A stretch of 64,000 nt of DNA from an uncultured Lachnospiraceae bacterium (GTDB lineage: Bacteria; Bacillota; Clostridia; Lachnospirales; Lachnospiraceae): positions 1 through 64,000 of the forward strand of contig CATKXR010000007.1 in assembly GCA_949840805.1 (NCBI GenBank), written 5' to 3'. Under the pieces are notes generated by a model. It ran no database searches. It was not told where the DNA came from and saw nothing but the letters and a program-made list of their open reading frames with translations. The translations under genes and the position numbers were made by a program. This document shows positions 41,324 through 50,511 of this stretch, in pieces (position 1 is the stretch's first letter; each line of letters starts with the position of its first letter).

Positions 41324-41695
41324 ATGGGAGATCTGACGTTATTTCGCGCAGTACTGACAGTTGCGGCAGTACTGGTTCTTGCCTGGTGGTGCAGCCGCCT
41401 GTTAGGAAAGCAGTGGGCAGTAAAACTGTCTTCTGCGTCTGGCAGTATCCGGCTGATAGAACAGCTCCAGGTGGGGCAGGACAGGAGGATCCTCCTTCTG
41501 AAGGTAGGGGAAGAGCATTATCTTATTGGCGTCAGCCAGGCAGGGATCCAGCTTTTATCAAAAATAGACGGATCCTTCGAGAACCCGGATGAGCAGGAGA
41601 CGACCCGGCCTCCGGTCGGGACAGGGCTTTTCTTTGCGGATTTCATAAAAGAACATCTAAAAGAACGGCGGGATAAGATGGGAGGAAAACCATGA
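41324..41695 (+). CDS. fliO: Flagellar biosynthesis protein FliO
   Basis: A 123-aa FliO-like chaperone of the export gate. A single membrane segment (LTVAAVLVLAWWCSRLL, about residues 10-26) is followed by a cytoplasmic domain with SGSIRLIEQLQVGQDRRILLLKVGEE (in parts), the pattern shared by FliO and FliZ proteins. The ATG at 41324 directly follows the fliY stop; the in-frame opening to 41276 lies inside fliY. Overlap of 4 bp with fliP indicates coupling. Confidence 0.85.
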   Translation: MGDLTLFRAVLTVAAVLVLAWWCSRLLGKQWAVKLSSASGSIRLIEQLQVGQDRRILLLKVGEEHYLIGVSQAGIQLLSKIDGSFENPDEQETTRPPVGTGLFFADFIKEHLKERRDKMGGKP

Positions 41696-42348
41696 CTGAC
41701 CTTCTGACACAGTTAAATGGCGGAAGTGTTCCTGCCTTGGAATTGTTGTTTCTGACTACGCTTGTAGCGTTGCTGCCCTCCGTCGTCATTATGATGACTT
41801 CATTTACGAGGACAATCATCATTTTATCATTTACGAGGAATGCTATGGGCGTCCAGCAGGCGCCGCCTAATATGGTGCTGGTTGGAATTGCAGTGTTTCT
41901 GACTTTATATATTATGAGTCCGGTTATTAACCGGATTAACGATGAGGCCTATCAGCCATATGTGAGGGAAGAGATCAGCCAGGAGGAAGCTTTAGAGCGG
42001 ATGGTGGTTCCGTTAAAAGAATTTATGCTGCGCAATACGGAAGTGAATACCATGGAGACATTTATCCGGCTGTCAAAGACACCGGTTTTGGACAACCCGG
42101 AAGATTATCCCTTGACTGTGGTGGTGCCGGCTTTTATGACCAGTGAGCTGAAGAGAGGTTTCACGGCGGGTTTTCTGATTTATTTACCTTTTTTGCTTGT
42201 AGATATTATTGTTTCCACTACCCTGATGTCCATGGGTATGGTAATGCTTCCGCCTGCCATGATTTCTATGCCTTTCAAGCTGCTGCTGTTTGTGACGGTA
42301 GACGGTTGGGAGCTTTTGTTTTCCAATATTGTACAGAGTTTCCGATAG
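41692..42348 (+). CDS. fliP: Flagellar export gate protein FliP
   Basis: A 218-aa FliP of the type III export gate, with hydrophobic segments near the start (LFLTTLVALLPSVVIMMTSF), SFTRNAMGVQQAPPNMVL, and the C-terminal part ELKRGFTAGFLIYLPFLLVD. It is shorter than the 245-aa enteric form because the cleaved N-terminal signal is absent, which is normal for some Firmicutes. GGAGGAAAA precedes the ATG within fliO. Confidence 0.96.
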   Translation: MTDLLTQLNGGSVPALELLFLTTLVALLPSVVIMMTSFTRTIIILSFTRNAMGVQQAPPNMVLVGIAVFLTLYIMSPVINRINDEAYQPYVREEISQEEALERMVVPLKEFMLRNTEVNTMETFIRLSKTPVLDNPEDYPLTVVVPAFMTSELKRGFTAGFLIYLPFLLVDIIVSTTLMSMGMVMLPPAMISMPFKLLLFVTVDGWELLFSNIVQSFR

Positions 42349-42375
42349 AGGCGGGAGAGGAGAATAGAATAGCCT

Positions 42376-42639
42376 ATGGGTGATTTGCAGATTCTGGACA
42401 TTATGTACCAGACGTTTCAGCTTGCGGTGCGGCTGACCATGCCGTTTCTTCTGACCAGTATGGTAGTAGGGGTAATCATTGCTATTTTCCAGGCTGCTAC
42501 CCAGATCAATGAGCAGACTTTAACTTTTGTGCCGAAGTTTCTTTCGATTTTAGCGATTATGGGCTTTTTGGGAAGCACGATACTGGCGATGCTCCAGGAT
42601 TTTGTCAGGCAGATGTTCGGGCTGATCGGGGGAGGCTGA
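42376..42639 (+). CDS. fliQ: Flagellar export gate protein FliQ
   Basis: An 87-aa FliQ with two membrane segments. The pattern VGVIIAIFQAATQINEQTLTF (residues about 31-51) is the FliQ hallmark. It lies 27 bp after fliP and 6 bp before fliR, and forms part of the FliPQR export-gate complex. Confidence 0.96.
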   Translation: MGDLQILDIMYQTFQLAVRLTMPFLLTSMVVGVIIAIFQAATQINEQTLTFVPKFLSILAIMGFLGSTILAMLQDFVRQMFGLIGGG

Positions 42640-42645
42640 CGCTTC

Positions 42646-43398
42646 ATGTTTATTCTGTTTTCCTTAGTGGTTATGCGGATGAGCGGCGCGATTGTCTTTA
42701 ACCCGGTTTTCGGAAGGACAAATTATCCCCGGGCGGCCAAGGGAGCCCTGATTCTTTTTCTTTCATTAATGTTGTTTGTGGGAGTGGACGGCACTCCGAT
42801 CCATCAGCCTTCCGGAATGATCGAGTACGGGGTGATGCTGGTTAAGGAGATGCTTTTAGGATTTGTGCTGGGTTTTTCCATGGAGCTGACTTTCGCCATT
42901 GTCCGGTTTGCATCGGCAATCATGGATAATGTGATGGGGCTTTCCATGGCCCAGGTTTATGACCCTCAGTATAATACGCAGATGACCATCACATCCGGTA
43001 TTTTTTATTCTTTTATGGCGCTGATTTTTCTTGCCACGGACGGGCATTTGCGGTTGATCGCCTTGTTTTTTTCTTCTGCCAGGCTGGTTCCTTTCGGAGA
43101 GATCACGGTCCGGCCGGAGCTGGCGGAATTGATGCTGGAGATTTTTAAGACCAGTATAACCACAGGGTTTCAGTTCGCCTTTCCGTTGGTAGCCATGGAG
43201 CTTGTGACGGAGGCGGCGGTAGGGATTTTGATGCGGATGATTCCGCAGATCAATGTATTTGCTGTTAATTTCCAGATAAAGATCATTGTGGGACTGATGA
43301 TGCTTGTGTATCTGTTCAGTCCGATGGCAGCCCGTATTTACGTGATGATCGATGATATGTTTATGAATATGCAGCGTCTGATCATGCTGATGAGGTGA
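42646..43398 (+). CDS. fliR: Flagellar export gate protein FliR
   Basis: A 250-aa FliR with six to seven membrane segments. It has RMSGAIVFNPVFGR near the N-terminus, an AQVYDPQYNTQM loop, and IGVLM-type VGILMRMIPQINVFAVNFQIK (in parts) near residue 190, all FliR features. The ATG at 42646 follows GGGGGAGG in the end of fliQ. FliR joins FliP and FliQ in the gate helix. It is not fused to flhB, which is a separate gene. Confidence 0.95.
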   Translation: MFILFSLVVMRMSGAIVFNPVFGRTNYPRAAKGALILFLSLMLFVGVDGTPIHQPSGMIEYGVMLVKEMLLGFVLGFSMELTFAIVRFASAIMDNVMGLSMAQVYDPQYNTQMTITSGIFYSFMALIFLATDGHLRLIALFFSSARLVPFGEITVRPELAELMLEIFKTSITTGFQFAFPLVAMELVTEAAVGILMRMIPQINVFAVNFQIKIIVGLMMLVYLFSPMAARIYVMIDDMFMNMQRLIMLMR

Positions 43399-43457
43399 GA
43401 GGCATACAGGGAGCCGTGTGGACAAGAAGCCTGGAATGACAGAAGGGAGTGGTGGGC

Positions 43458-44531
43458 TTGGCGGAATCAAACGGACAGGAAAAGACCGAGAAACCAACCA
43501 GCAAACGGCGGAAAGACGCCCGCAAGGAGGGCAATGTATTCCAGAGCAAGGATGCCGTTACGGTGGTGATGCTGTTTGGCGTGTTTTATGTGCTGAAGCT
43601 GATGATTCCGCTCCTGTATGAAACCATACGGGACTGTATGGTTTATTTTTTTTCACAGGTAAGCAATCCGGATCCGTTAAATTCTTCGCCGCATATTTAT
43701 GTGTACATGGTGGCGGCTGCAGTCAAATGTGCCATGCCGGTGCTTCTGGCATCGGTGGCCTTAGGGATCATTGCCCATGGGGTCCAGACACGGTTCAATA
43801 TCAGCTTTCAGGTCCTCCGTCCCAAGTTCAGCAAGATGAATCCGATAAACGGGATTAAGCGTATGTTCGGGATCAAGAAGCTGGTGGACCTGGCAAAAAA
43901 CCTGATTAAGATTGCGCTTTTATTGGCGCTTCTCATCAATCTTTTGAAAAAAGACCTGGTCGATATATCCAGGATGCTGGATATGCAGATCCTTCCGTCT
44001 GCGGCCAGGATGCTGGAACTTGTGTTCGAGCTGGTATTAAAAGTAGCGATGGCGTTTGCAGTGGTGGCTTTTTTTGATTATCTCTACCAGAGATGGGATT
44101 ATGAGAACAATCTGAAAATGACCAAACAGGAAGTCAAAGACGAATATAAGATGACGGAAGGAAATCCGGAGATCAAAGGAAGGATCCGGAAGATTCAGAG
44201 ACAGATGGCCTTGAGCCGCATGATGCAGAAGGTTCCGGAGGCGGATGTGATTATCAGGAACCCGACTCACTTTGCGGTGGCCTTGAAATATGACCCCGAT
44301 AAATACGGGGCGCCGGTGGTCCTGGCAAAAGGGCAGGATGAGCTGGCGCTTCGGATTGTGCGGGTAGGGGAAGAAAGTGGAGTGTTTGTAATTGAGAACA
44401 GGCCCCTTGCCAGGGCATTGTACGATTCTTGTGAGATTGACCGGGAGATCCCGGCGGAGTTTTATGGGGTAGTGGCGGAGATTCTGGTATATATTTACCG
44501 GGAGAGCCACAGGGAGGATATGCTTCAGTAG
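43458..44531 (+). CDS. flhB: Flagellar export switch protein FlhB
   Basis: A 357-aa FlhB. Four membrane segments in the first 210 residues are followed by the cytoplasmic domain with the autocleavage motif NPTH (in IIRNPTHFAVALKYD, about residues 265-279). Cleavage between Asn and Pro switches export specificity with FliK. TTG at 43458 is preferred (MAESNGQEKTEKPT, the expected family start) because GAAGGGAG ends 8 nt before it; GTG codons at 43449 and 43452 overlap or abut that site. The start assignment is therefore uncertain by 3 codons. Confidence 0.95.
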   Translation: MAESNGQEKTEKPTSKRRKDARKEGNVFQSKDAVTVVMLFGVFYVLKLMIPLLYETIRDCMVYFFSQVSNPDPLNSSPHIYVYMVAAAVKCAMPVLLASVALGIIAHGVQTRFNISFQVLRPKFSKMNPINGIKRMFGIKKLVDLAKNLIKIALLLALLINLLKKDLVDISRMLDMQILPSAARMLELVFELVLKVAMAFAVVAFFDYLYQRWDYENNLKMTKQEVKDEYKMTEGNPEIKGRIRKIQRQMALSRMMQKVPEADVIIRNPTHFAVALKYDPDKYGAPVVLAKGQDELALRIVRVGEESGVFVIENRPLARALYDSCEIDREIPAEFYGVVAEILVYIYRESHREDMLQ

Positions 44532-44618
44532 AGATCCGATGTATAACCCTCTGACGGGTGCCGGAATGGTTGCATCAGATCAGTAACCGCATCATATTTT
44601 ATATGGATGGAGTTTTTC

Positions 44619-46766
44619 ATGAAAAAGTTGTTGAGCTATTCGGTGGTATTGTTCGTACTTACCGTAATCTTGTTATTGATTATTCCGCTGCCGGCGGCGC
44701 TGGTGGATGTGGCGATCATCCTGAATATGTCTCTTTCCATGATGATCCTTGTTACCACGATGACCATCCGGGAACCGCTGGAGTTTTCCATATTTCCATC
44801 ACTGCTTTTGATTACCACCTTATTCCGTCTGGGGATCAATGTATCCACCACCAGGAATATTCTGAGCAACTCTGGTTCTTCAGGGCAGATTATTAAGGCT
44901 TTCGGTGATTTCATTCTGCGGGGAAATGTAGTGGTCGGTATGATTATCTACCTGATCATTGTTTTAATGCAGTTTATCGTTATCACCAAGGGCGCGGAGC
45001 GTGTGTCCGAGGTTGCCGCGAGGTTTACCCTGGATGCCATGCCCGGTAAGCAGATGGCCATTGACGCAGACTTAAACTCCGGTCTCATCAATGAACAGCA
45101 GGCAAAGATCCGGCGTGAAAAGATCCAGCGGGAAGCGGATTTTTACGGTTCCATGGATGGTGCCACCAAGATTGTAAAGGGCGATTCGGTCATGTCCCTG
45201 ATCACCACGGCCATCAATCTGATCGGAGGAAGCATTATCGGTATCGTCCAGTCGGGAGATACCATTGGAAACGTGTTGAATACTTATTCTATTGCCACGG
45301 TAGGCGACGGCCTGGTAGGGCAGATTCCCTCTTTGCTGATCTCTACGGCCACCGGCATGATCGTCACCCGCGCGGTCTCGGAAGGAAGCTTAAACGAGGA
45401 TGTCTCCAAACAGTTTATGGCCCAGCCTACGGCAATCATGATCAGCGGCGTTGTCATCGCCGTGCTGACGGTGATTCCGGGGATGCCGGTGATCCAGCTT
45501 GCGATCATTTCCCTGGGGCTTATCGGAGGCGGTTTTTATCTGTCCCGCCGGATTAAGGCGGAGCCGGGGCTTGCCATGGCGGGAGCTTTCGGCGGCATAG
45601 CGGCGCCCGGGGCGGAGCCGGAGGGCATTGCGGAGGAGGCTCCCCAGGAGGAGGCTCCGAGGCCGGTCAGCGAGGAGGAGTATTTCAAGGATGTCAATAA
45701 TGTATATACCTTGCTTTCCGTGGAAGCCATTGAGATGGAATTTGGCTATAGCCTGATCCCTTTGGTGGATGAATCGGTAGGCGGGCGTCTGATTAACCGG
45801 ATTATTATATTCCGCCGTCAGTATGCCCAGGATATGGGGTTTGTGATTCCTTCCATCCGTCTGCGGGACAGCTCGGGGCTGAATACAAACCAGTATTGTA
45901 TCAAGATCAAGGGGGAGGAGGTGGCCAAGGGCGAGATTCTGGTGGATTATTATCTGGCGCTGGAGCCGGAGAACCCGGAGAAAGAGATCGATGGCATTGA
46001 GACGATTGAGCCTGCCTATGGGATACCCAGCCGCTGGATCCGTCCGGAGGACAGGGAGCTGGCGGAGATATACGGATATACGGTTATCGACCCGCTTTCC
46101 GTGCTTGTGACCCATCTTTCCGAAGTGGTGAAACAGCATGCCCATGAGCTGATCACCCGTCAGGAAGTGATGCATCTGGTGGAGAATACCAGGAAGATTT
46201 CCCCGGAACTTATAGAGGAAGCGTTCCCCAACCTGATCAGCTACAGCCTGTTCCAGAAGATCCTGACCAGCCTTCTGAAAGAAGGGGTGCCGATAAAAGA
46301 CCTGGAGACCATACTGGAAACCATGATCGAGACCATATCCGACACAGGGCTTCCGGTGAAGGATGTGGACGGGATGATCGAGAATATCCGGGTGGCCTTA
46401 AAGCGTACCATTACCAGAATGTACTGCGAGGACGGCAGCATGAAGGTGATTACCCTGGATGCGGAGCTGGAGCGCACCATGGTGGGATGCCTGTCAAAGG
46501 GAGAGAGGGGATATTATCTGGCTTTAAGCCCGGATATCCTTCAGAGCCTGATTAATCAGGTGACGGTCCAGCTTAAGAAGTTCAGCGGTTTTTCCCAAAG
46601 TCCTGTAATCCTGACTTCCCAGGTGATGCGGGTCCATTTTTACCGGCTGATCGACCAGTTTTACCCGAATGTCAGGGTACTCTCTTTTAATGAGATATCC
46701 AATAATGTGCAGATTCAGTCCATTGGCAGCCTGACTCTTGACAATACAGGGAGAAAGGGCGCCTGA
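44619..46766 (+). CDS. flhA: Flagellar export gate protein FlhA
   Basis: A 715-aa FlhA. Eight membrane segments in the first 320 residues include the conserved EPLEFSIFPSLLLITTLFRLGINV block and, in the loop, AARFTLDAMPGKQMAIDADLNSG (in parts). The C-terminal cytoplasmic domain (about residues 350-700) docks chaperone-substrate complexes. A short Glu/Pro-rich linker (about residues 335-350) is unusual but mild. The ATG at 44619 follows GGATGGAG; an upstream in-frame ATG at 44607 lacks a site. flhF and flhG, which usually follow flhA in Firmicutes, are absent and fliA comes next. Confidence 0.96.
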   Translation: MKKLLSYSVVLFVLTVILLLIIPLPAALVDVAIILNMSLSMMILVTTMTIREPLEFSIFPSLLLITTLFRLGINVSTTRNILSNSGSSGQIIKAFGDFILRGNVVVGMIIYLIIVLMQFIVITKGAERVSEVAARFTLDAMPGKQMAIDADLNSGLINEQQAKIRREKIQREADFYGSMDGATKIVKGDSVMSLITTAINLIGGSIIGIVQSGDTIGNVLNTYSIATVGDGLVGQIPSLLISTATGMIVTRAVSEGSLNEDVSKQFMAQPTAIMISGVVIAVLTVIPGMPVIQLAIISLGLIGGGFYLSRRIKAEPGLAMAGAFGGIAAPGAEPEGIAEEAPQEEAPRPVSEEEYFKDVNNVYTLLSVEAIEMEFGYSLIPLVDESVGGRLINRIIIFRRQYAQDMGFVIPSIRLRDSSGLNTNQYCIKIKGEEVAKGEILVDYYLALEPENPEKEIDGIETIEPAYGIPSRWIRPEDRELAEIYGYTVIDPLSVLVTHLSEVVKQHAHELITRQEVMHLVENTRKISPELIEEAFPNLISYSLFQKILTSLLKEGVPIKDLETILETMIETISDTGLPVKDVDGMIENIRVALKRTITRMYCEDGSMKVITLDAELERTMVGCLSKGERGYYLALSPDILQSLINQVTVQLKKFSGFSQSPVILTSQVMRVHFYRLIDQFYPNVRVLSFNEISNNVQIQSIGSLTLDNTGRKGA

Positions 46767-46788
46767 CCGGAAAAGGGGGTGAGGCAAG

Positions 46789-47562
46789 ATGCCGCCGGCA
46801 GATTATTTAGATGATAAGACCAACGAGGAGCTTCTGGAGATGTATCGGCAGGAGGGAAAGCTGGAGGTAAAGCAGGCCCTTGCCCTGCGCCATCTTTATA
46901 TTGTTAAGACGATTGCCATGCAGATGAGAAATATTTACGCAGGCACCCTCCAAATGGAAGATATTATCAATGAAGGCGTCATTGCCATCATGAAAGGTAT
47001 TGACAGATACGACCCAGAGCGAGATAATAAGTTTGAAACGTTCATATCCCGCAGGATCCGGGGAATGATCATTGACCTGATCCGCAAGAATGACTGGATG
47101 CCGAGAGATTTCCGCAAACAGGTGAAAGCCATGGATGAGGCCAGGGTCGCCCTGGAGCGTAGCCTGGGCTACACCCCCTCCGATGAGGAGACGGCAAAAT
47201 ATATGGGAATGGATATCCGGAAGTTTAAGAAGCTTCAGAGAATGAGCGTCATGATGAACGTGCTTTCCCTGGATATGATCACGGATGATGAGGGAGAGCA
47301 TCAGTCTCTGCAGCTTTCCAGCGGAGATATGGATTCCCAGCCTGAGAAGGCATTTCTTAAGGGCGAGTCCCGCCAGATTCTGGCAGAGGCGGTGAACAGC
47401 CTGAAGGAAAAGGAAAGGATGGTGATTTCCCTGTATTATGTGGAAGAACTGAATATGGGGCAGATCGCCCATATTTTAAATGTCAGTGAGCCCAGGATCT
47501 CCCAGATCCACAGCTCCGCCATACGGAAGCTGAAGGCTTATATGAGTAATTATATGGAGTAA
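46789..47562 (+). CDS. fliA: Flagellar sigma factor FliA / SigD
   Basis: A 257-aa sigma factor of the FliA/WhiG group. It shows region 2 (EDIINEGVIAIMKGIDRYDPERDNKFETFISRRIRG, in parts, residues about 57-90), region 3 (LGYTPSDEETAKYM) and region 4 with the -35 helix-turn-helix (NMGQIAHILNVSEPRISQIHSSAIRKLK, in parts). It directs late flagellar genes; a GCCGATAT element at 24248 is a candidate target in this window. GGGGGTGAGG precedes the ATG. It lies directly after flhA and before rod genes, so a late position in the operon would delay its synthesis. Confidence 0.95.
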   Translation: MPPADYLDDKTNEELLEMYRQEGKLEVKQALALRHLYIVKTIAMQMRNIYAGTLQMEDIINEGVIAIMKGIDRYDPERDNKFETFISRRIRGMIIDLIRKNDWMPRDFRKQVKAMDEARVALERSLGYTPSDEETAKYMGMDIRKFKKLQRMSVMMNVLSLDMITDDEGEHQSLQLSSGDMDSQPEKAFLKGESRQILAEAVNSLKEKERMVISLYYVEELNMGQIAHILNVSEPRISQIHSSAIRKLKAYMSNYME

Positions 47563-47611
47563 AATGCAGTTGCAGGAACAGGGCGTGATACGCTGAAAGG
47601 AGGAAACGGGC

Positions 47612-48403
47612 ATGTATCAGGGGTTTTATAATCTGACATCCGGCATGCTGACCCAGAGCAGGAATTTAAACGTAATCAGTAACAATATGGTGAATATCCA
47701 GACTCCCGGTTATAAGAAAGACAAGATGGTCAGTACCACGTTTCAGGAGGAGATGCTTTACCGGACGGGAAAGCGATACAAGGAGGATCCGGAACCTCTT
47801 GCCACCACATCCAAGATCCGGGCTGCGGACAGGACTTACGTGAACCATGAGCAGGGAGGATTTGACCTGACAGACGGAATTTTTGATTTCGCCCTGGGGG
47901 ACAGAGGATATTTCTGCATCGATACTCCTATGGGAGTCCGGTATACGCGCAATGGCTCCTTTTTTGTGGATGAGGAAGGCTACCTTTCCCTGAACGGGAT
48001 GGGAAGGGTCCAGGGGAAGGACGGACAGCCTATTCAGATTGATAACGAGGAATTTACGGTAGACGGCAGAGGCAACATTCAGGTAACGGAGACAAGCGGC
48101 GGAGGCGAGGACGAGGAGGTTATCGTTCAGACCCGCCAGATGGGTACTCTGCGGGTCGTGGATTTTGAGGACTATGAGCAGCTTCATAAGGAGGATTATG
48201 GCCTGTTTTCTACTAACCAGGCGCCTCAGGAGATAGAATCGCCTTCTGTCATGTGGAAGATGGTGGAACGGTCTAACGTGGACATGGTAGAGGAGATGGT
48301 TTCCATGATGTCGTCTCAGAGGGCATTACAGAGCGCTGCCCAGGTGCTCAAGATGTATGACCAGATTTTGAGCAAAGCCGCAACGGATGTGGGAAGATTG
48401 TAA
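47612..48403 (+). CDS. Flagellar hook-basal body protein, FlgF/FlgG type (first)
   Basis: A 263-aa rod protein. The N-terminal LNVISNNMVNIQTPGYKK (about residues 17-34) and C-terminal SNVDMVEEMVSMMSSQRALQSAAQ are typical for the FlgF/FlgG/FlhO/FlhP group. The middle contains RYTRNGSFFVDEEGYL, as in distal rod proteins. GAAAGGAGG precedes the ATG. It is one of two consecutive genes of this kind after the sigma factor gene. Which is FlgG and which FlgF (or FlhO/FlhP) cannot be settled from sequence alone. Confidence 0.88.
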   Translation: MYQGFYNLTSGMLTQSRNLNVISNNMVNIQTPGYKKDKMVSTTFQEEMLYRTGKRYKEDPEPLATTSKIRAADRTYVNHEQGGFDLTDGIFDFALGDRGYFCIDTPMGVRYTRNGSFFVDEEGYLSLNGMGRVQGKDGQPIQIDNEEFTVDGRGNIQVTETSGGGEDEEVIVQTRQMGTLRVVDFEDYEQLHKEDYGLFSTNQAPQEIESPSVMWKMVERSNVDMVEEMVSMMSSQRALQSAAQVLKMYDQILSKAATDVGRL

Positions 48404-48418
48404 GGGAGGTAAAAACTT

Positions 48419-49204
48419 ATGTATCAGTCGTTTTATACAGGCGCCCTGGGTGCCGGGACCTGTATGGCAAAGATGGGGATAATTTCCAACAACATCGCCA
48501 ATATCAACAATGACGGATTTAAGCCGAAAACCGCAGTGTTTTCCGATCTTCTCAATTTTAATCTGAACGATTCGGAGGATGCGGTCACGGAACTGATGTC
48601 CGGCAATGGCGTCCGGCTGCAGCGGACGTACACCCATTATGACGTGTCGGCCATGGCCCAGACCAACAGTCTCTGTGATTTTGCCATTGCTGAAGACAAT
48701 GCCTTTTTTATGGTTCAGGATCCGGGAACCGGAGAGATCACTTACACCAGGAAGGGAAGTTTCCACAAGGGCCAGTGGCAGGACGGCTATTACCTGACCA
48801 CGGATACGGGGAAGCTGGTACTGGATCAGAACGGAGAACCTTTGAAAGCAGAGACTCCTGATATTGAGAAGCTGCTTGCCATGCAAAGCGAGGACTACGA
48901 GGAGGAAGAGGAAGAGGAGGAAGAAGAAGAGGGTGTGGATAAGCCCCGTATCAGCGTCTATACTTTTTCCCATCCCAGCCATCTGGTCAGCGTAGGTGAT
49001 AACGAATATTCGGCTCCTGCCGGGATGGAGCCGGTGCTGGTGGAGAATGCCAGGATCGTTCCCTGTGCCGTGGAACGTTCGGGGACGGATTTGGCCAAGG
49101 AGATGGTACGGATGATCGAGTGTCAGCGGGCTTATTCTTACGCGCTGAAGATGGTAACTACGGCGGATGAAGTGGAATCCACGATCAATTCCCTGCGAGG
49201 ATAA
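48419..49204 (+). CDS. Flagellar hook-basal body protein, FlgF/FlgG type (second), with poly-Glu tract
   Basis: A 261-aa paralogue of the previous gene. The N-terminus (MGIISNNIANINNDGFKPK, about residues 20-38) and the C-terminus (GTDLAKEMVRMIECQRAYSYALK) match the rod family. A run of about eleven glutamates (residues about 161-171) interrupts the middle domain, coded by a GAG/GAA tract at about 48898-48932. That tract is slippage-prone and not expected in a tightly packed rod domain, so it should sit in a surface loop. AGGGAGG precedes the ATG, 15 bp after the first copy ends. Confidence 0.88.
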   Translation: MYQSFYTGALGAGTCMAKMGIISNNIANINNDGFKPKTAVFSDLLNFNLNDSEDAVTELMSGNGVRLQRTYTHYDVSAMAQTNSLCDFAIAEDNAFFMVQDPGTGEITYTRKGSFHKGQWQDGYYLTTDTGKLVLDQNGEPLKAETPDIEKLLAMQSEDYEEEEEEEEEEEGVDKPRISVYTFSHPSHLVSVGDNEYSAPAGMEPVLVENARIVPCAVERSGTDLAKEMVRMIECQRAYSYALKMVTTADEVESTINSLRG

Positions 49205-49237
49205 TAAACCCCAACGAATAGGAGGTCATAGGAAACT

Positions 49238-49858
49238 ATGAAATTAAAAAGCTATGAGGATATGAATCTACAGGAATTGGATGTGATGAAAGAGATCAGC
49301 AGCATCGGAACCAGCCATGCGGCCACATCCCTTTCCAAGCTCCTGCAGAAGGAAGTGCGGATTTCCATACCCGAAGTAAATGTGCTCGGTTATGAGCAGA
49401 CCGTGAATAAGATCGGAGATATCGAGGAGCTTGTCGCCGCTACTTTGGTACAGATGTCCAATGAGGTAGAAGGGCTGATGTTGTTTATCTTTAAACTGGA
49501 TCTGGCAAACGTGGTGCTGGAGAAGCTGATCGGCAGGACTTATGAGTCTTTCCAGGACCTGGATGAGCTGGCTTATTCCGCCCTGGAGGAGATAGGCAAT
49601 ATTATCATCTGTTCCTATGTGAATGCTTTTACTCAGTTGGTGGGAGTGGAGATCGACCTGTCTGTTCCCAGCTCGACCTTGAATATGCTGGGGGGAATCC
49701 TGACTGTCCCTATTGCGGAATACGGATATGAGACTGACAAGCTGATGTACATTAACGCGGAGTTCATAATAGACGGCCGGAAATTGTCTGACGGGCTTTT
49801 GATGCTTCCGGACATTCCATCTTTGAACAGTATCTTAGAAAAATTAGGAGTTATATAA
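49238..49858 (+). CDS. cheC: CheY-P phosphatase CheC
   Basis: A 206-aa CheC. It carries two phosphatase motifs: DVMKEISSIGTSHAATSLS near residue 10, in which the expected Asn is Ser (ISS for IGN), and SALEEIGNIIICSYVNAF near residue 110, which is intact. One active centre therefore looks degenerate. The family dephosphorylates CheY-P and is stimulated by CheD. It is followed immediately by cheD, with one base overlap (TAATG). AGGAGG precedes the ATG. Confidence 0.95.
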   Translation: MKLKSYEDMNLQELDVMKEISSIGTSHAATSLSKLLQKEVRISIPEVNVLGYEQTVNKIGDIEELVAATLVQMSNEVEGLMLFIFKLDLANVVLEKLIGRTYESFQDLDELAYSALEEIGNIIICSYVNAFTQLVGVEIDLSVPSSTLNMLGGILTVPIAEYGYETDKLMYINAEFIIDGRKLSDGLLMLPDIPSLNSILEKLGVI

Positions 49859-50343
49859 TGGCTGACAGGGATATAAAAGTAGGAATCGGTGATATGAAAT
49901 TCACTAGGGGAGGCGGCACCGTCATTACATATGCCCTGGGTTCCTGCATTGGAATCACGATGTATGACCCTGGTTTGAAGCTGGGAGGCTTGCTGCATAT
50001 TATGCTGCCGTCCCGAAGCGACCCCAATGATCCCAAAGTGTATAAATACGCGGACAGCGGGATCCGGGAGATGATCCGTAAGCTTACGGCTTTTGGTATG
50101 GTTAAGAGCAGGACCGTGGTGAAGATCGCAGGCGGCGCCAAGATGTTCGATATCAAAGGCAATGCGGATTTCGGCAATATTGGCGAGAGGAACGCAGCCA
50201 TGGTGAAGAAAATTCTGCTGGAAGAGCGGATGCGTGTGACATCGGAGGATACGGGCGGCGCTTACGCCCGGACGATGGTTTTGAAGGTGGATACGGGAGA
50301 GGTACTCATCCGTACCGTGGGCAGGCCGGAGAAACACCTGTAA
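49858..50343 (+). CDS. cheD: Chemoreceptor deamidase CheD
   Basis: A 161-aa CheD. The nucleophile Cys in YALGSCIGITMYDP (about residues 23-36) and the His in GGLLHIMLP are present, as is a FNGGDRVFNI-like region here written KIAGGAKMFDI. CheD deamidates glutamines on chemoreceptors and activates CheC. Receptor and cheA genes are not in this window. It is coupled with cheC and followed by cheV. Confidence 0.95.
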   Translation: MADRDIKVGIGDMKFTRGGGTVITYALGSCIGITMYDPGLKLGGLLHIMLPSRSDPNDPKVYKYADSGIREMIRKLTAFGMVKSRTVVKIAGGAKMFDIKGNADFGNIGERNAAMVKKILLEERMRVTSEDTGGAYARTMVLKVDTGEVLIRTVGRPEKHL

Positions 50344-50511
50344 GGAAGCAGGAGACTGCCTGAAATGGTTCGCGGAGAGAGGGAACGGCTGTCCGCAGAT
50401 AGAATAATTTGTAGGAATTTGTAGGAAACGGAAGCGATGGAAGCCAGGAAGCGCCTTTTTGGAGTGAAGGCCTGCTGCCGGTTTTTGTGCCAGAGAGAGG
50501 AGAGTGTGAAG

